Positions 37,587 to 46,281 of a stretch of DNA of 64,000 bases are shown here, piece by piece; within the stretch, counting starts at the first letter, position 1, and each line of letters starts with the position of its first letter. The stretch comes from Pseudomonas sp. AOB-7 (GTDB lineage: Bacteria > Pseudomonadota > Gammaproteobacteria > Pseudomonadales > Pseudomonadaceae). The notes under the pieces are model-generated. The model saw only the letters and a program-made list of their open reading frames with translations, was not told where the DNA came from and did no database searches. Position numbers and translations under genes: made by a program. The stretch covers positions 1 through 64,000 of the forward strand of contig NZ_RFFK01000006.1 in the NCBI RefSeq assembly GCF_003696305.1. Reading direction: 5' to 3'.

Positions 37587-38689
37587 GCGCACACGACCAC
37601 GCCTTCATGGCGCGCGCCCTGCAGCTGGCGCGCAAGGGCCTGTACTCCACCCATCCCAATCCGCGGGTCGGTTGCGTCATCGTGCGTGACGGGCGCATCG
37701 TCGGCGAAGGCTGGCATGCCCGTGCCGGCGAGCCGCACGCCGAGGTGCACGCCCTGCGCCAGGCCGGCGAGCTGGCGCGCGGCGCCACCGCCTACGTCAC
37801 CCTGGAACCCTGCAGCCATTTCGGCCGCACCCCGCCCTGCGCCGACGGCCTGATCGCCGCCGGAGTGGCGCTGGTGGTGGCGGCCATGCAGGACCCCAAT
37901 CCGCAGGTCGCCGGCAAGGGCCTCAAGCGCCTGGCCGAGGCCGGGATCGAGGTGCGCAGCGGCGTGCTGGAAAGCGAGGCGCGAGCGCTCAATGCCGGCT
38001 TTGTCAAACGCATGGAGAGCGGCCTGCCGCTGGTGCGGGTCAAGCTGGCGATGAGCCTGGACGGGCGCACCGCCATGGCCAGCGGCGAGAGCCAGTGGAT
38101 CACCGGCCCGGCGGCGCGTGCCGAGGTGCAGCGTCTGCGCGCCCAGGCCAGCGTGGTGCTGAGCGGCGCCGATACCGTGCTGAGCGACGACGCGCGGCTG
38201 ACCGTGCGCCCCGACGAACTGGGCCTGGGCGCCGAGCTGACCGCCCTGGCGCAGCGCCGTCCGCCGTTGCGCGTGCTGGTCGACGGACGCCTGCGGGTGC
38301 CGTTGGACAAGGCCTTCTTCCAGGCCGGGCCGGCGCTGGTGGCGACCTGCGCCGCCGCGCTGGCGCGCGAGCGTTACCAGCAGGAGGGCCACGAACTGCT
38401 CGCCGTGCCCGGCAGCAACGGTCACGTCAACCTGCGCAAGCTGCTCGAAGAACTGGCCGCGCGCGGCGCCAACGAGGTGCTGGTGGAGGCCGGGCCGCGC
38501 CTGGCCGGCGCCTTCGCCCGCGCCGGGCTGGTGGACGAATACCGCATCTTCATGGCGGCCAAGCTGCTCGGCTCCAGTGCCCGGCCGCTGCTCGACCTGC
38601 CGCTCAACCGCATGGCCGAGGCGCCCGAGCTGCAGATCGTGGATATCCGCGCCATCGGCGACGACTGGCAGATCACCGCGCGGCCGTAG
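37583..38689 (+). CDS. ribD: Bifunctional riboflavin deaminase/reductase RibD
   Basis: A 368-residue enzyme for the second and third steps of riboflavin synthesis. The N-terminal deaminase has the zinc motif HAEVHAL with [11 protein letters not shown] (residues about 50-85), and the C-terminal reductase domain starts near residue 147 ([14 protein letters not shown]). The ATGA overlap with nrdR fixes the start. Confidence 0.97.
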   Translation: MSAHDHAFMARALQLARKGLYSTHPNPRVGCVIVRDGRIVGEGWHARAGEPHAEVHALRQAGELARGATAYVTLEPCSHFGRTPPCADGLIAAGVALVVAAMQDPNPQVAGKGLKRLAEAGIEVRSGVLESEARALNAGFVKRMESGLPLVRVKLAMSLDGRTAMASGESQWITGPAARAEVQRLRAQASVVLSGADTVLSDDARLTVRPDELGLGAELTALAQRRPPLRVLVDGRLRVPLDKAFFQAGPALVATCAAALARERYQQEGHELLAVPGSNGHVNLRKLLEELAARGANEVLVEAGPRLAGAFARAGLVDEYRIFMAAKLLGSSARPLLDLPLNRMAEAPELQIVDIRAIGDDWQITARP

Positions 38690-38819
38690 GTTGGCGCTGA
38701 GCGCAGCGAAGCCCAACAGGGAGCGCGCCGCGCTCCGCCCGGCGATCTTGGCATTCTCCACGATCCCGGCGATCCCCACGCCCATGTTGGGCTTGGTCGC
38801 AGGCTCCTCAGCCCAACCT
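38688..38819. repeat. Paired REP arms with an internal insert
   Basis: The arms AGGTTGGCGCTGAG...GCGAAGCCCAACA and TGTTGGGCTTGGTCGC...CAGCCCAACCT flank about 66 bp. It belongs to the same family as the elements at 34836 and 56004, with a longer, unrelated interior. It starts at the ribD stop codon and may protect or end the transcript. Confidence 0.75.
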
Positions 38820-38911
38820 GCCGACGGCAGGTCGCCACGGCGTCCCCCTGGGGCCATGCGGTGCGGCGATAAATATGGTAAAACGCCACTCGGCCGGGCG
38901 ACTGGCCGCAA

Positions 38912-39048
38912 CGTTCTCAGGGCGGGGTGGAATTCCCCACCGGCGGTAATGGCAGATTCTGCCTAGCCCGCGAGCGCTCGTTTCGGCGAGGTCAGCAGAC
39001 CCGGTGCGATCCCGGGGCCGACGGTATAGTCCGGATAAAGAGAGAGCG
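38912..39048 (+). ncRNA. FMN riboswitch (RFN element)
   Basis: The conserved RFN pieces are all present: TTCTCAGGGCGGGGTG near the start, CACCGGCGGTAAT, AGCCCGCGAGCG, GGTCAGCAGACCCGGTG and the closing GGTATAGTCCGGATAAAGAGAG. P1 pairs 38912-38918 with 39042-39048. Just downstream, CCCTCCTCG (39054-39062) could pair with the ribE ribosome-binding site GGAGGG. No clear intrinsic terminator follows, so translational control by FMN is the more likely mode. Confidence 0.95.
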
Positions 39049-39136
39049 GGATTCCCTCCTCGGACGCCGCGTGCGCGTCCGTGAAATCCCTATCGATCGG
39101 CATTGCCCTGTTTCTGACCCAAACAGGAGTTCGTCC

Positions 39137-39193
39137 ATGCTGTTTCGCATCATCTTCAGTGAGAAACCGGAGGGCGCATGTTCACCGGCATAA
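39137..39193 (+). CDS. Candidate 18-codon upstream ORF overlapping the ribE start
   Basis: An ATG preceded by ACAGGAG (7-8 nt spacing) opens a frame encoding MLFRIIFSEKPEGACSPA and ends at a TAA inside ribE. The ribE ATG lies within it in another frame, 16 bases before the stop. If translated it would couple ribosome traffic to ribE start selection. There is no evidence for a functional peptide. Confidence 0.4.
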   Translation: MLFRIIFSEKPEGACSPA

Positions 39194-39840
39194 TCGAAGC
39201 CATCGGCAGCATCCGTGCCATGACCCCCAAGGGCGGTGATGTGCGCGTCTATGTCGCCACCGGCAAACTCGACCTGGGCGACGTCAAGCTCGGCGACAGC
39301 ATCGCCGTCAACGGCGTGTGCCTGACCGCAGTGGAGCTGCCCGGCGACGGCTTCTGGGCCGACGTCAGCCGCGAGACCCTGGCGCGCACCGCCTTCGTCG
39401 ATCTCAAGCCCGGCAGTGCGGTCAACCTGGAGAAGGCCCTGACCCCCACCAGCCGCCTCGGCGGGCATCTGGTCAGCGGCCACGTCGACGGCGTCGGCGA
39501 GATCGTCTCGCGTGCCGATAACGCCCGCGCCGTGCAATTCCGGGTGCGCGCGCCGCGCGAGCTGGCCAGGTACATCGCGCACAAGGGCTCGATCACCGTC
39601 GACGGCACCAGCCTGACCGTCAACGCGGTCGATGGCGCCGAGTTCGAACTGACCATAGTGCCGCACACCCTGGCCGAGACCATCATGGTCGACTACCAGG
39701 CCGGGCGTAAGGTCAACCTCGAAGTGGACCTGCTGGCGCGCTACCTGGAGCGCCTGCTGCTCGGCGACAAGGCCGCCGAACCCAAGGCCTCGGGCCTGAC
39801 CGAAAGCTTTCTCGCCGAACACGGCTACCTGAAGAATTGA
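39178..39840 (+). CDS. ribE: Riboflavin synthase, alpha chain
   Basis: A 220-residue enzyme (called ribC in E. coli and P. aeruginosa) that dismutates two 6,7-dimethyl-8-ribityllumazines to riboflavin. It has two similar lumazine-binding barrels, with MFTGIIEAIG at the start of the first and GLTESFLAEHGYLKN at the end. It is the first gene after the FMN riboswitch. Confidence 0.96.
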   Translation: MFTGIIEAIGSIRAMTPKGGDVRVYVATGKLDLGDVKLGDSIAVNGVCLTAVELPGDGFWADVSRETLARTAFVDLKPGSAVNLEKALTPTSRLGGHLVSGHVDGVGEIVSRADNARAVQFRVRAPRELARYIAHKGSITVDGTSLTVNAVDGAEFELTIVPHTLAETIMVDYQAGRKVNLEVDLLARYLERLLLGDKAAEPKASGLTESFLAEHGYLKN

Positions 39841-39852
39841 GGAGACGCCCCG

Positions 39853-40932
39853 ATGGCGCTCAACACCGCTGAAGAACTGATCGAAGACATCCGCGCCGGC
39901 AAGATGGTCATCCTCATGGATGACGAGGACCGCGAGAACGAGGGCGACATCATCATCGCCTCCGAATGTGTCACCGCCGAGCACATCAACTTTATGGCCC
40001 GCTTTGCCCGTGGCCTGATCTGCATGCCGATGACCCGCGAGCGCTGCGAGCTGCTCAAGCTGCCGCTGATGGCGCCGCGCAACGGTTCCGGCTTCGGCAC
40101 CAAGTTCACCGTCTCCATCGAGGCCGCCGAAGGCGTCACCACCGGCATCTCCGCCGCCGACCGGGCGCGCACCGTGCAGGCCGCGGTGGCGCGCAATGCG
40201 GTGGCCGACGATATCGTCAGCCCCGGTCATATCTTCCCGCTGATGGCCCAACCCGGCGGCGTACTGGCGCGCGCCGGCCACACCGAAGCGGCCTGCGACC
40301 TGGCGCGCATGGGCGGCTTCGAGCCGAGCGGGGTGATCTGCGAGATCATGAACGACGACGGCACCATGGCCCGTCGCCCGGAGCTGGAGGCCTTCGCCGA
40401 GCAGCACGGTCTGAAGATCGGCACCATCGCCGACCTGATCCACTACCGCCTGATCCACGAGCGCACCGTCGAACGCATCAGCGAGCAGCCGCTGGACACC
40501 GAGCTGGGCCAGTTCAACCTGGTCACCTACCGCGACGCGGTGGAAGACACCGCGCACATGGCGCTGACCCTGGGCAAGCTGTGCGCCGAGGAGCCGACCC
40601 TGGTGCGGGTGCACAACATGGACCCGCTGCGCGACCTGTTCCTGGTCAACCAGCCGGGGCGCTGGAGCCTGCGCGCGGCCATGGCCGAGGTGGCCAAGGC
40701 CGGCAGCGGCGTGGTGCTGCTGCTGGGCAACCCGCTGACCGGCCCGGAGCTGCTGGCCCACCTCGGCCGCCAGCAGCCGGCGACTCCGGCCACCTACAGC
40801 ACGGTGGGCGCCGGCTCGCAGATCCTGCGCGACCTCGGGGTGCGCAAGATGCGCCTGCTGAGCTCGCCGATGAAGTTCAACGCGATATCCGGCTTCGATC
40901 TCGAGGTTGTAGAATACCTGCCGGCTGACTGA
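39853..40932 (+). CDS. ribB: 3,4-dihydroxy-2-butanone-4-phosphate synthase with degenerate GTP cyclohydrolase II domain
   Basis: A 359-residue RibBA-type fusion. The N-terminal DHBP synthase (residues 1 to about 205) has the acidic loop [10 protein letters not shown] and GHIFPL. The C-terminal half aligns with GTP cyclohydrolase II but lacks the zinc site: where active enzymes have GxCLTGDxxxSLRCDCG there is only [13 protein letters not shown]. It should therefore supply only the butanone phosphate; the separate ribA at 45251 supplies the other activity. Confidence 0.93.
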   Translation: MALNTAEELIEDIRAGKMVILMDDEDRENEGDIIIASECVTAEHINFMARFARGLICMPMTRERCELLKLPLMAPRNGSGFGTKFTVSIEAAEGVTTGISAADRARTVQAAVARNAVADDIVSPGHIFPLMAQPGGVLARAGHTEAACDLARMGGFEPSGVICEIMNDDGTMARRPELEAFAEQHGLKIGTIADLIHYRLIHERTVERISEQPLDTELGQFNLVTYRDAVEDTAHMALTLGKLCAEEPTLVRVHNMDPLRDLFLVNQPGRWSLRAAMAEVAKAGSGVVLLLGNPLTGPELLAHLGRQQPATPATYSTVGAGSQILRDLGVRKMRLLSSPMKFNAISGFDLEVVEYLPAD

Positions 40933-41071
40933 CAGTGGCCCGAAGGGCCAAAGCTGATGACCCTATCCCATTTATGGGAGAGGGGAGCAACGCCAGCTCC
41001 CCTGGGAGCACGAATTTTACTTTTTCGGAGCGCACCGCCGCTCCGGCTCTTTAACCCTAGTGAGACCCGTC

Positions 41072-41548
41072 ATGACCCTGAAGACCATCGAAGGTACCTT
41101 CATCGCCCCGAAGGGCAAATACGCCCTGGTGGTAGGCCGTTTCAACAGCTTCGTCGTCGAGAGCCTGGTCAGTGGCGCCATCGACGCCCTGGTTCGCCAC
41201 GGCGTGAGCGAGAGCGACATCACCATCATCCGCGCGCCAGGTGCCTTCGAGATTCCGCTGGTCACCCAGAAGGTCGCTCAGCGCGGCGAGTACGCGGCGA
41301 TCATCGCCCTTGGCGCGGTCATCCGTGGCGGCACTCCGCACTTCGAATACGTCGCCGGCGAGTGCACCAAGGGTCTGGCTCAGGTGTCCATGGAGTACGG
41401 CGTACCGGTCGCCTTCGGCGTGCTGACCGTCGACTCCATCGAACAAGCCATCGAACGTTCCGGCACCAAGGCGGGTAACAAGGGTGCCGAAGCTGCGCTG
41501 TCTGCCCTGGAAATGGTCAGCCTGCTGGCGCAGTTGGAGGCCAAGTGA
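41072..41548 (+). CDS. ribH: 6,7-dimethyl-8-ribityllumazine synthase
   Basis: A 158-residue lumazine synthase ([21 protein letters not shown]) with the RFNSFV substrate loop and [14 protein letters not shown] active-site segment. It condenses the RibD and RibB products. The ATG at 41072 was preferred to a GTG four codons earlier. Its stop overlaps the nusB start. Confidence 0.97.
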   Translation: MTLKTIEGTFIAPKGKYALVVGRFNSFVVESLVSGAIDALVRHGVSESDITIIRAPGAFEIPLVTQKVAQRGEYAAIIALGAVIRGGTPHFEYVAGECTKGLAQVSMEYGVPVAFGVLTVDSIEQAIERSGTKAGNKGAEAALSALEMVSLLAQLEAK

Positions 41549-42024
41549 GCAACTCCGGTAACGGCCAGCCGGCCAAGAAGGGCCCCAGCGGCAAGATTCT
41601 CGCCCGCCGCGAGGCCCGTACCCTGGCCATGCAGGCCCTGTACTCCTGGCACATCGCCGGCCAGCCGCTGAACGAGATCGAAGCGCAGTTCCGCGTCGAC
41701 AACGATTTCAGCAAGGTCGACGGCGCCTACTTCCACGAGATCCTGCATGGCGTGCCGCGGCAGAAGACCGAGCTGGACGAGGCCTTCACGCCGCTGCTCG
41801 ATCGCCCGCTGGCAGAGATCGATCCGGTCGAGCTGGCCATCCTGCGCCTGTCCACCTACGAGCTGAAGAACCGCGTCGACGTGCCCTACAAGGTGGTGAT
41901 CAACGAGGGCATCGAGCTGGCCAAGGTGTTCGGTGCCACCGACGGGCACAAGTTCGTCAACGGCATCCTCGACAAGCTGGCGCCCAAGCTGCGTGCCGCC
42001 GAAGTGGGTGCCAACAAGCGTTGA
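41545..42024 (+). CDS. nusB: Transcription antitermination protein NusB
   Basis: A 159-residue all-helical protein that pairs with S10 (NusE) on boxA RNA, mainly for rRNA antitermination. It starts with GTG overlapping the ribH stop (GTGA). Conserved residues include [16 protein letters not shown] and [14 protein letters not shown]. The N-terminal ~15 residues are a basic extension. Confidence 0.96.
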   Translation: MSNSGNGQPAKKGPSGKILARREARTLAMQALYSWHIAGQPLNEIEAQFRVDNDFSKVDGAYFHEILHGVPRQKTELDEAFTPLLDRPLAEIDPVELAILRLSTYELKNRVDVPYKVVINEGIELAKVFGATDGHKFVNGILDKLAPKLRAAEVGANKR

Positions 42025-42045
42025 GCATGGATCGCGTTGTCCGAG

Positions 42046-42086
42046 CACCCTCACCCCCAACCCCTCTCCCAGAGGGAGAGGGGAGG
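42046..42086. repeat. Interspersed CCCTCACCCCC/CCCCTCTCCC repeat at thiL
   Basis: It contains the perfect palindrome CCCCTCTCCC-AGA-GGGAGAGGGG (42061-42083). This is a common dispersed sequence in proteobacteria. Its end supplies the GGGAGG that serves as the thiL ribosome-binding site, and translating it gives the familiar artefact HPHPQPLSQRERG. Confidence 0.8.
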
Positions 42087-42090
42087 CTCC

Positions 42091-43044
42091 ATGGGTGAGT
42101 TCGAGCTGATCGGCCACTACTTCGCTGCCGCCCCCTGCGCCCAGGGCGGCGACGGCGTGGTTCGCGGCATCGGCGACGACTGCGCGCTGCTGGCGCTGCC
42201 CGCCGGCGAGCAGTTGGCGGTGTCCACCGACACCCTGGTCGCCGGGGTGCATTTTCCCGAATCCTGCGATGCCTTCCTGCTCGGCCAGCGTGCGCTGGCG
42301 GTATCGGCCAGCGACCTGGCCGCCATGGGCGCCACGCCCCTGGCCTTTACCCTGGCCCTGACCCTGCCCGCCGCCGAGGACATCTGGCTGGCCGAGTTCG
42401 CTCGCGGCCTGCAGCTGATGGCGCAGAACTGTTCGCTGGCGCTGGTCGGCGGCGACACCACGCGCGGCCCGCTGAGCCTGACCCTGACCGTGTTCGGCCG
42501 GGTGCCGGCTGGCCAGGCGCTGACTCGCTGCGGCGCGCGGGTCGGCGATCTGCTCTGCGTCGGCGGCAGTCTCGGCGACGGTGCCGGCGCGTTGCCGCTG
42601 GTGCTGGGGCAGCGGACGGCCGCGGCCGAACTCGCCGAGCCCCTGCTGGCGCGCTACTGGTCGCCGCAGCCGCAGCTGGCGCTGGGCCAGGCCCTGCGCG
42701 GGCGGGCCACGGCGGCGCTGGATATCTCCGACGGTCTGCTCGCCGACTGCGGGCATATCGCCAAGGCCTCGGGTGTCGCCCTGCAGGTCGAACAGGCGCG
42801 GCTGCCGCTGTCGCCGGCATTGCTGGCGTTCGCCGGCGAGCGGCAGGCGCTGGCCTGTGCGCTGAGCGGTGGCGACGACTACCGACTGGCCTTTACCCTA
42901 CCGCCAGCCTTGCTCGCCGACCTGCAGGCCGATTGGCCCGAGGTGCGCGCCATCGGCCGGGTGCTGGCCGGCAACGGCGTGCAGCTGCTGGATGGTGCGG
43001 GGCGGCTCGTCGCGCCGCCGCACAGCGGTTACCAACATTTCTGA
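42091..43044 (+). CDS. thiL: Thiamine-monophosphate kinase
   Basis: A 317-residue enzyme that phosphorylates thiamin monophosphate to the diphosphate, starting MGEFELIGHYFA. The motifs GIGDDCALL, STDTLVAGVHF and ALSGGDDYRL are diagnostic of this PurM-like family. The start after the repeat was chosen: the frame is open 18 codons further upstream, but those codons are repeat sequence. Confidence 0.95.
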   Translation: MGEFELIGHYFAAAPCAQGGDGVVRGIGDDCALLALPAGEQLAVSTDTLVAGVHFPESCDAFLLGQRALAVSASDLAAMGATPLAFTLALTLPAAEDIWLAEFARGLQLMAQNCSLALVGGDTTRGPLSLTLTVFGRVPAGQALTRCGARVGDLLCVGGSLGDGAGALPLVLGQRTAAAELAEPLLARYWSPQPQLALGQALRGRATAALDISDGLLADCGHIAKASGVALQVEQARLPLSPALLAFAGERQALACALSGGDDYRLAFTLPPALLADLQADWPEVRAIGRVLAGNGVQLLDGAGRLVAPPHSGYQHF

Positions 43045-43059
43045 CAGGATGAATGCCGC

Positions 43060-43587
43060 GTGACCGATCACCCCAACCAGGTTCCCGCCGAGTACGTCCC
43101 GCCTTCGGTGTGGCGCAATCCCTGGCACTTCATCGCCTTCGGCTTCGGCTCCGGCACCCTGCCCAAGGCACCGGGCACCTGGGGCTCGCTGGTGGCGCTG
43201 CCGTTCGTGCCGCTGTGGCAGATGCTGCCGGACTGGGGCTACTGGCTGATGCTGGGGGTGACCATGCTGTTCGGCTTCTGGCTGTGCGGCAAGGTCGCCG
43301 ATGACTTGCGGGTGCACGACCACGAAGGCATCGTCTGGGACGAGATGGTCGGCATGTGGATCACCCTGTGGCTGGTGCCCGAGGGCTGGGTCTGGCTGCT
43401 GCTAGGCTTTCTCATGTTCCGCCTGTTCGACATCGTCAAGCCCTGGCCGATCCGCTGGATCGACCGCCATGTGCACGGCGGCGTCGGCATCATGCTCGAC
43501 GACGTGATCGCCGGGGTGTTCGCCTGGCTGGCCATGCAGGGCCTGGTCTGGGGCTGGGACAGCTACGCGGCATCGTTGGGCTTCTAG
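43060..43587 (+). CDS. pgpA: Phosphatidylglycerophosphatase A
   Basis: A 175-residue inner-membrane enzyme that dephosphorylates phosphatidylglycerophosphate. It has FGSGTLPKAPGTWGSL near residue 28, WDEMVGMW and FRLFDIVKPWPI, and about four hydrophobic segments. It starts with GTG, with CAGGA upstream, in the usual position after thiL. Confidence 0.94.
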   Translation: MTDHPNQVPAEYVPPSVWRNPWHFIAFGFGSGTLPKAPGTWGSLVALPFVPLWQMLPDWGYWLMLGVTMLFGFWLCGKVADDLRVHDHEGIVWDEMVGMWITLWLVPEGWVWLLLGFLMFRLFDIVKPWPIRWIDRHVHGGVGIMLDDVIAGVFAWLAMQGLVWGWDSYAASLGF

Positions 43588-43598
43588 AGGGCAAGGGC

Positions 43599-44333
43599 AT
43601 GGCGCTGACGGGCTGGCTGCTGGCCGGCGTGTTGCTGCTGATCGGGGCGAGCGGGGCGCAGGCGCAGGACGCCCCGCCCGGCGAGATCCGCCTGGCCAGC
43701 GAGGTGTGGAACGGGCACACCCATGCCGATGGCACCGGGCTGGCCTGGGACGTGCTGCGCCGGGTGTTCGAGCCGGCCGGCGTCGCCTTGCGCATTCACA
43801 GCGTGCCCTATACCCGTTCCATCGGCCTGGTGCAGCGTGGCGAGGCCGATGCCTGGGTGGGCTCCTACCGCGACGAGGTCAGCGAGGGCGTGTTCTACCC
43901 GCGCTGGCACTACGACGCCGACCAGATCACCGCGCTCGGCCTGCGCGACAAGCCGCAACTGACCCTGGATAACCTCGCCGACTACCGCCTGGCCTGGATG
44001 CGCGGCTACGGCTACCAGGCCTATCTGCCGAATGTGCGCGACTACCGGGAAATTCACCGGCGCAGCGGTATCCTCGGCATGCTCGAGCTGGGCCACGCGG
44101 ATTTCTATATCGACGCCCGCACCGAGGTGGACGACGTGCTGAGCGAGGCGCCGGACGCCGGGCGTTACCGCATCAGCGAACTGACCCGCCTGCCGCTGTA
44201 CCTCGGCTTCGCCGACACCCCGCGCGGCCGCAGCCTGGCCGAGGTCTACGACCGACGTCTGGGCGAGCTGGTGGCCAGCGGCGAGTTGCGCCCGCTGTTC
44301 CAGCACTGGCAGCAACCCTATCCCTTCGACTGA
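43599..44333 (+). CDS. Periplasmic solute-binding protein, family 3 (SBP_bac_3)
   Basis: A 244-residue precursor with a signal peptide (MALTGWLLAGVLLLIGASGAQAQ). The binding fold is recognisable from IRLASEVW, GLAWDVLRRVFEPAG, VQRGEADAWVGSY and LADYRLAWMRGYG. The family includes amino-acid binding proteins and sensor modules. No ABC permease adjoins it, so the ligand and partner are unknown. Confidence 0.75.
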   Translation: MALTGWLLAGVLLLIGASGAQAQDAPPGEIRLASEVWNGHTHADGTGLAWDVLRRVFEPAGVALRIHSVPYTRSIGLVQRGEADAWVGSYRDEVSEGVFYPRWHYDADQITALGLRDKPQLTLDNLADYRLAWMRGYGYQAYLPNVRDYREIHRRSGILGMLELGHADFYIDARTEVDDVLSEAPDAGRYRISELTRLPLYLGFADTPRGRSLAEVYDRRLGELVASGELRPLFQHWQQPYPFD

Positions 44334-44350
44334 GCCGGGAGGCCGTCCCC

Positions 44351-44995
44351 ATGCATTTGCGCCACTGCCTCGTTGTCCTCGGCCTGCTGTTCGGCCCGCT
44401 GTGCTGGGCCGCCTCGCAGGTGCAGGTGGTCGGCCTGTTCCCCGGCGCGGCGGTGCTCAACGTCGACGGCCAGCGCAAGCTGGTGCGGGTCGGCCAGAGC
44501 GGGCCGGGCGGGGTGCAGGTGGTCAGCGTCGACAAGCAGGGTGCGGTGCTGCGCGTCGACGGCGTCGAGCGCAGCTATCCGCTGAGCCGCGAATACAGCG
44601 CCGGCTTCGCCGAACCGGTGAAGAAGCGCCTGAGCATCGCCAAGGGCATCGGCGGCCACTACTGGGTGGCCGGCTCGATCAATGGCCAGAGCGTGCAGTT
44701 TCTGGTGGATACCGGCGCCACCTCGGTGGCGCTCAACGAGGGGCATGCCAAGCGCCTGGGCATCGACTACCGGGTCAGCGGCCGGCCGCTGCAGGTCAAC
44801 ACCGCGAGCGGTATCGCCCGCGGATGGCAGGTCAAGCTGGATCGGGTCAAGCTCGGCGAGCTGGAGGTGCTCGGCGTCGAGGCCGTGGTGCTGGAGGGCG
44901 GCGCGCCGCACGAGGCGCTGCTGGGCATGAGCTACCTCGGCCGGGTCGGCTGGCGTGAGGAGCAGGGGATGCTGGTGCTCGAATCCAAGCTTTGA
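44351..44995 (+). CDS. Retropepsin-like aspartic protease, periplasmic
   Basis: A 214-residue protein with a signal peptide (MHLRHCLVVLGLLFGPLCWA) and a C-terminal single-domain pepsin-like unit. The catalytic motif VDTGATSVAL is near residue 118 and the hydrophobic-Gly motif ALLGMSYLGR near residue 196. Members are expected to dimerise as retroviral proteases do. The substrate is not known. Confidence 0.8.
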   Translation: MHLRHCLVVLGLLFGPLCWAASQVQVVGLFPGAAVLNVDGQRKLVRVGQSGPGGVQVVSVDKQGAVLRVDGVERSYPLSREYSAGFAEPVKKRLSIAKGIGGHYWVAGSINGQSVQFLVDTGATSVALNEGHAKRLGIDYRVSGRPLQVNTASGIARGWQVKLDRVKLGELEVLGVEAVVLEGGAPHEALLGMSYLGRVGWREEQGMLVLESKL

Positions 44996-45001
44996 GAATC
45001 A

Positions 45002-45129
45002 GCTCAAAGTCTGCTGCGCGTCGGCACTGCCACGTTAAAAGCAGGCTCGGAATGCTCATTTACAATCCGTAGACTCCGCTTCCTCGCCTGCTTTTGCCTT
45101 GCATTGCTCTAGCTCGCGAGACTTTGAGC
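45002..45129. repeat. Nested inverted-repeat element upstream of ribA
   Basis: Two perfect inverted pairs are nested: GCTCAAAGTCT (45002-45012) with AGACTTTGAGC (45119-45129), and inside them AAAAGCAGGC with GCCTGCTTTT (about 45037-45046 and 45088-45097). No ORF or RNA family was recognised. The sequence has the look of an interspersed Pseudomonas intergenic element. Confidence 0.55.
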
Positions 45130-45204
45130 CGATTCTGATCGTGCGAATTGAGCGTTTCGATACTGATGATCGGCAATTCTGACTGACCCGGCGGCGGGGC
45201 CTGC

Positions 45205-45213
45205 TGATACAAT
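45205..45213 (+). promoter_or_regulatory. Extended -10 promoter candidate for ribA
   Basis: TG-A-TACAAT lies 37 bp before the ribA start. There is no convincing -35 box, which is usual for extended -10 promoters. Confidence 0.5.
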
Positions 45214-45250
45214 GCCGCCCCTGTTTCGTACTCATTGCTAGGAGTATCCG

Positions 45251-45871
45251 GTGTCCGTCGTGTTCGTCGCCGCCTCCCAACTGCCCACGCCCTTCGGCGT
45301 GTTCACCATGCACGGCTTCCTCGACCAGGCCACCGGCAAGGAACACGTCGCCCTGACCTTCGGCGCTGTGGCCGACGGCGCGCCGGTGCTGGGCCGCCTG
45401 CACTCCGAGTGCCTGACCGGCGACGCCCTGTTCAGCCTGCGCTGCGACTGCGGCGCGCAGCTGCAGGCGGCGCTGCAGGCGATCGCCAACGAAGGCCGTG
45501 GCGTGCTGCTGTACCTGCGCCAGGAAGGCCGCGGCATCGGCCTGCTGAACAAGATCCGCGCCTACGAGTTGCAGGACGGCGGCGCCGACACCGTCGAGGC
45601 CAACGAGCGCCTGGGCTTCGGCGCCGACCAGCGCGACTACGCGATCTGCCAGCCGATGCTCGAGCACCTGGGCATCAAGAGCCTCAAGCTGATGACCAAC
45701 AACCCGCGTAAGGTCAAGGCGCTGGGCGACATGGGCATCGCCGTGGATCACCGCGTGCCGCTGCAGATCGAGCACAACCCCTACAACAAGCGCTACCTCG
45801 CCACCAAGGCCGGCAAGCTCGGCCATATGCTGGGCAACCAGCACCAGGGCGAGGCCGAGGACAGCCTGTGA
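45251..45871 (+). CDS. ribA: GTP cyclohydrolase II
   Basis: A 206-residue enzyme for the first step of riboflavin synthesis. It has the zinc motif [19 protein letters not shown] (three cysteines) and the active-site segment [11 protein letters not shown]. It begins with GTG after an AGGAG site. The free-standing, intact enzyme explains how the degenerate domain of ribB is tolerated. It overlaps the next gene by 4 nt. Confidence 0.97.
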   Translation: MSVVFVAASQLPTPFGVFTMHGFLDQATGKEHVALTFGAVADGAPVLGRLHSECLTGDALFSLRCDCGAQLQAALQAIANEGRGVLLYLRQEGRGIGLLNKIRAYELQDGGADTVEANERLGFGADQRDYAICQPMLEHLGIKSLKLMTNNPRKVKALGDMGIAVDHRVPLQIEHNPYNKRYLATKAGKLGHMLGNQHQGEAEDSL

Positions 45872-46281
45872 CCCGCGGCCAGGTCAAGCGCCGTCTGGCG
45901 CTCGCCTGGTGGCGTCAGCTGGGCGTGGCCCTGGCACCCTTGTTCGTCTTCAACCTGCTGTTCGGCGGCGGCGCCACCACGGTGCTGAGCCTGCCGCTGT
46001 TCGTCGCCGGGCTGGCCTCGATGTTCGTCAGCCTGCCGCTGTTCGCCGCCTACAAGCGTGCGCTGATCGCCACCGACAAAGCCCTGGACAGCGACGCCGA
46101 GCCGGCCGCCTGGCTGGAGCTGGATCGTGTGCGTTTGCGCGCGCTGCTCGGCGCGGCGCTGCCGGCCTGGATCGCCGCCCTGGCGGTGCTGGCCGGGCTG
46201 GAGGCGATACCCCTGGTGCTGCTGGCGCTGTCGAGCATCGTCCTGCACTGTCTCTACCGCATTCCCCGCCAACTCGGCTGA
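45868..46281 (+). CDS. Small inner-membrane protein of unknown function
   Basis: A 137-residue protein with a basic start ([15 protein letters not shown]) and about three to four hydrophobic segments (residues about 18-35, 40-65, 90-105 and 108-128). I do not recognise a family with known function. It begins with GTG overlapping the ribA stop and its TGA overlaps the btuF ATG, so it is co-translated with both; P. aeruginosa has a similar gene here from memory. Confidence 0.75.
   Translation: MTRGQVKRRLALAWWRQLGVALAPLFVFNLLFGGGATTVLSLPLFVAGLASMFVSLPLFAAYKRALIATDKALDSDAEPAAWLELDRVRLRALLGAALPAWIAALAVLAGLEAIPLVLLALSSIVLHCLYRIPRQLG

Noticed and set aside
38719..38784. Possible short coding segment in the REP interior (minus-strand translation NMGVGIAGIVENAKIAG)
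   Set aside because: It has no start, no SD and no known similarity, and lies between REP arms; a short chance frame is the simpler reading.
42037..42090. Longer thiL start
   Set aside because: The extra residues are encoded by an interspersed repeat; ThiL homology begins at the ATG at 42091.
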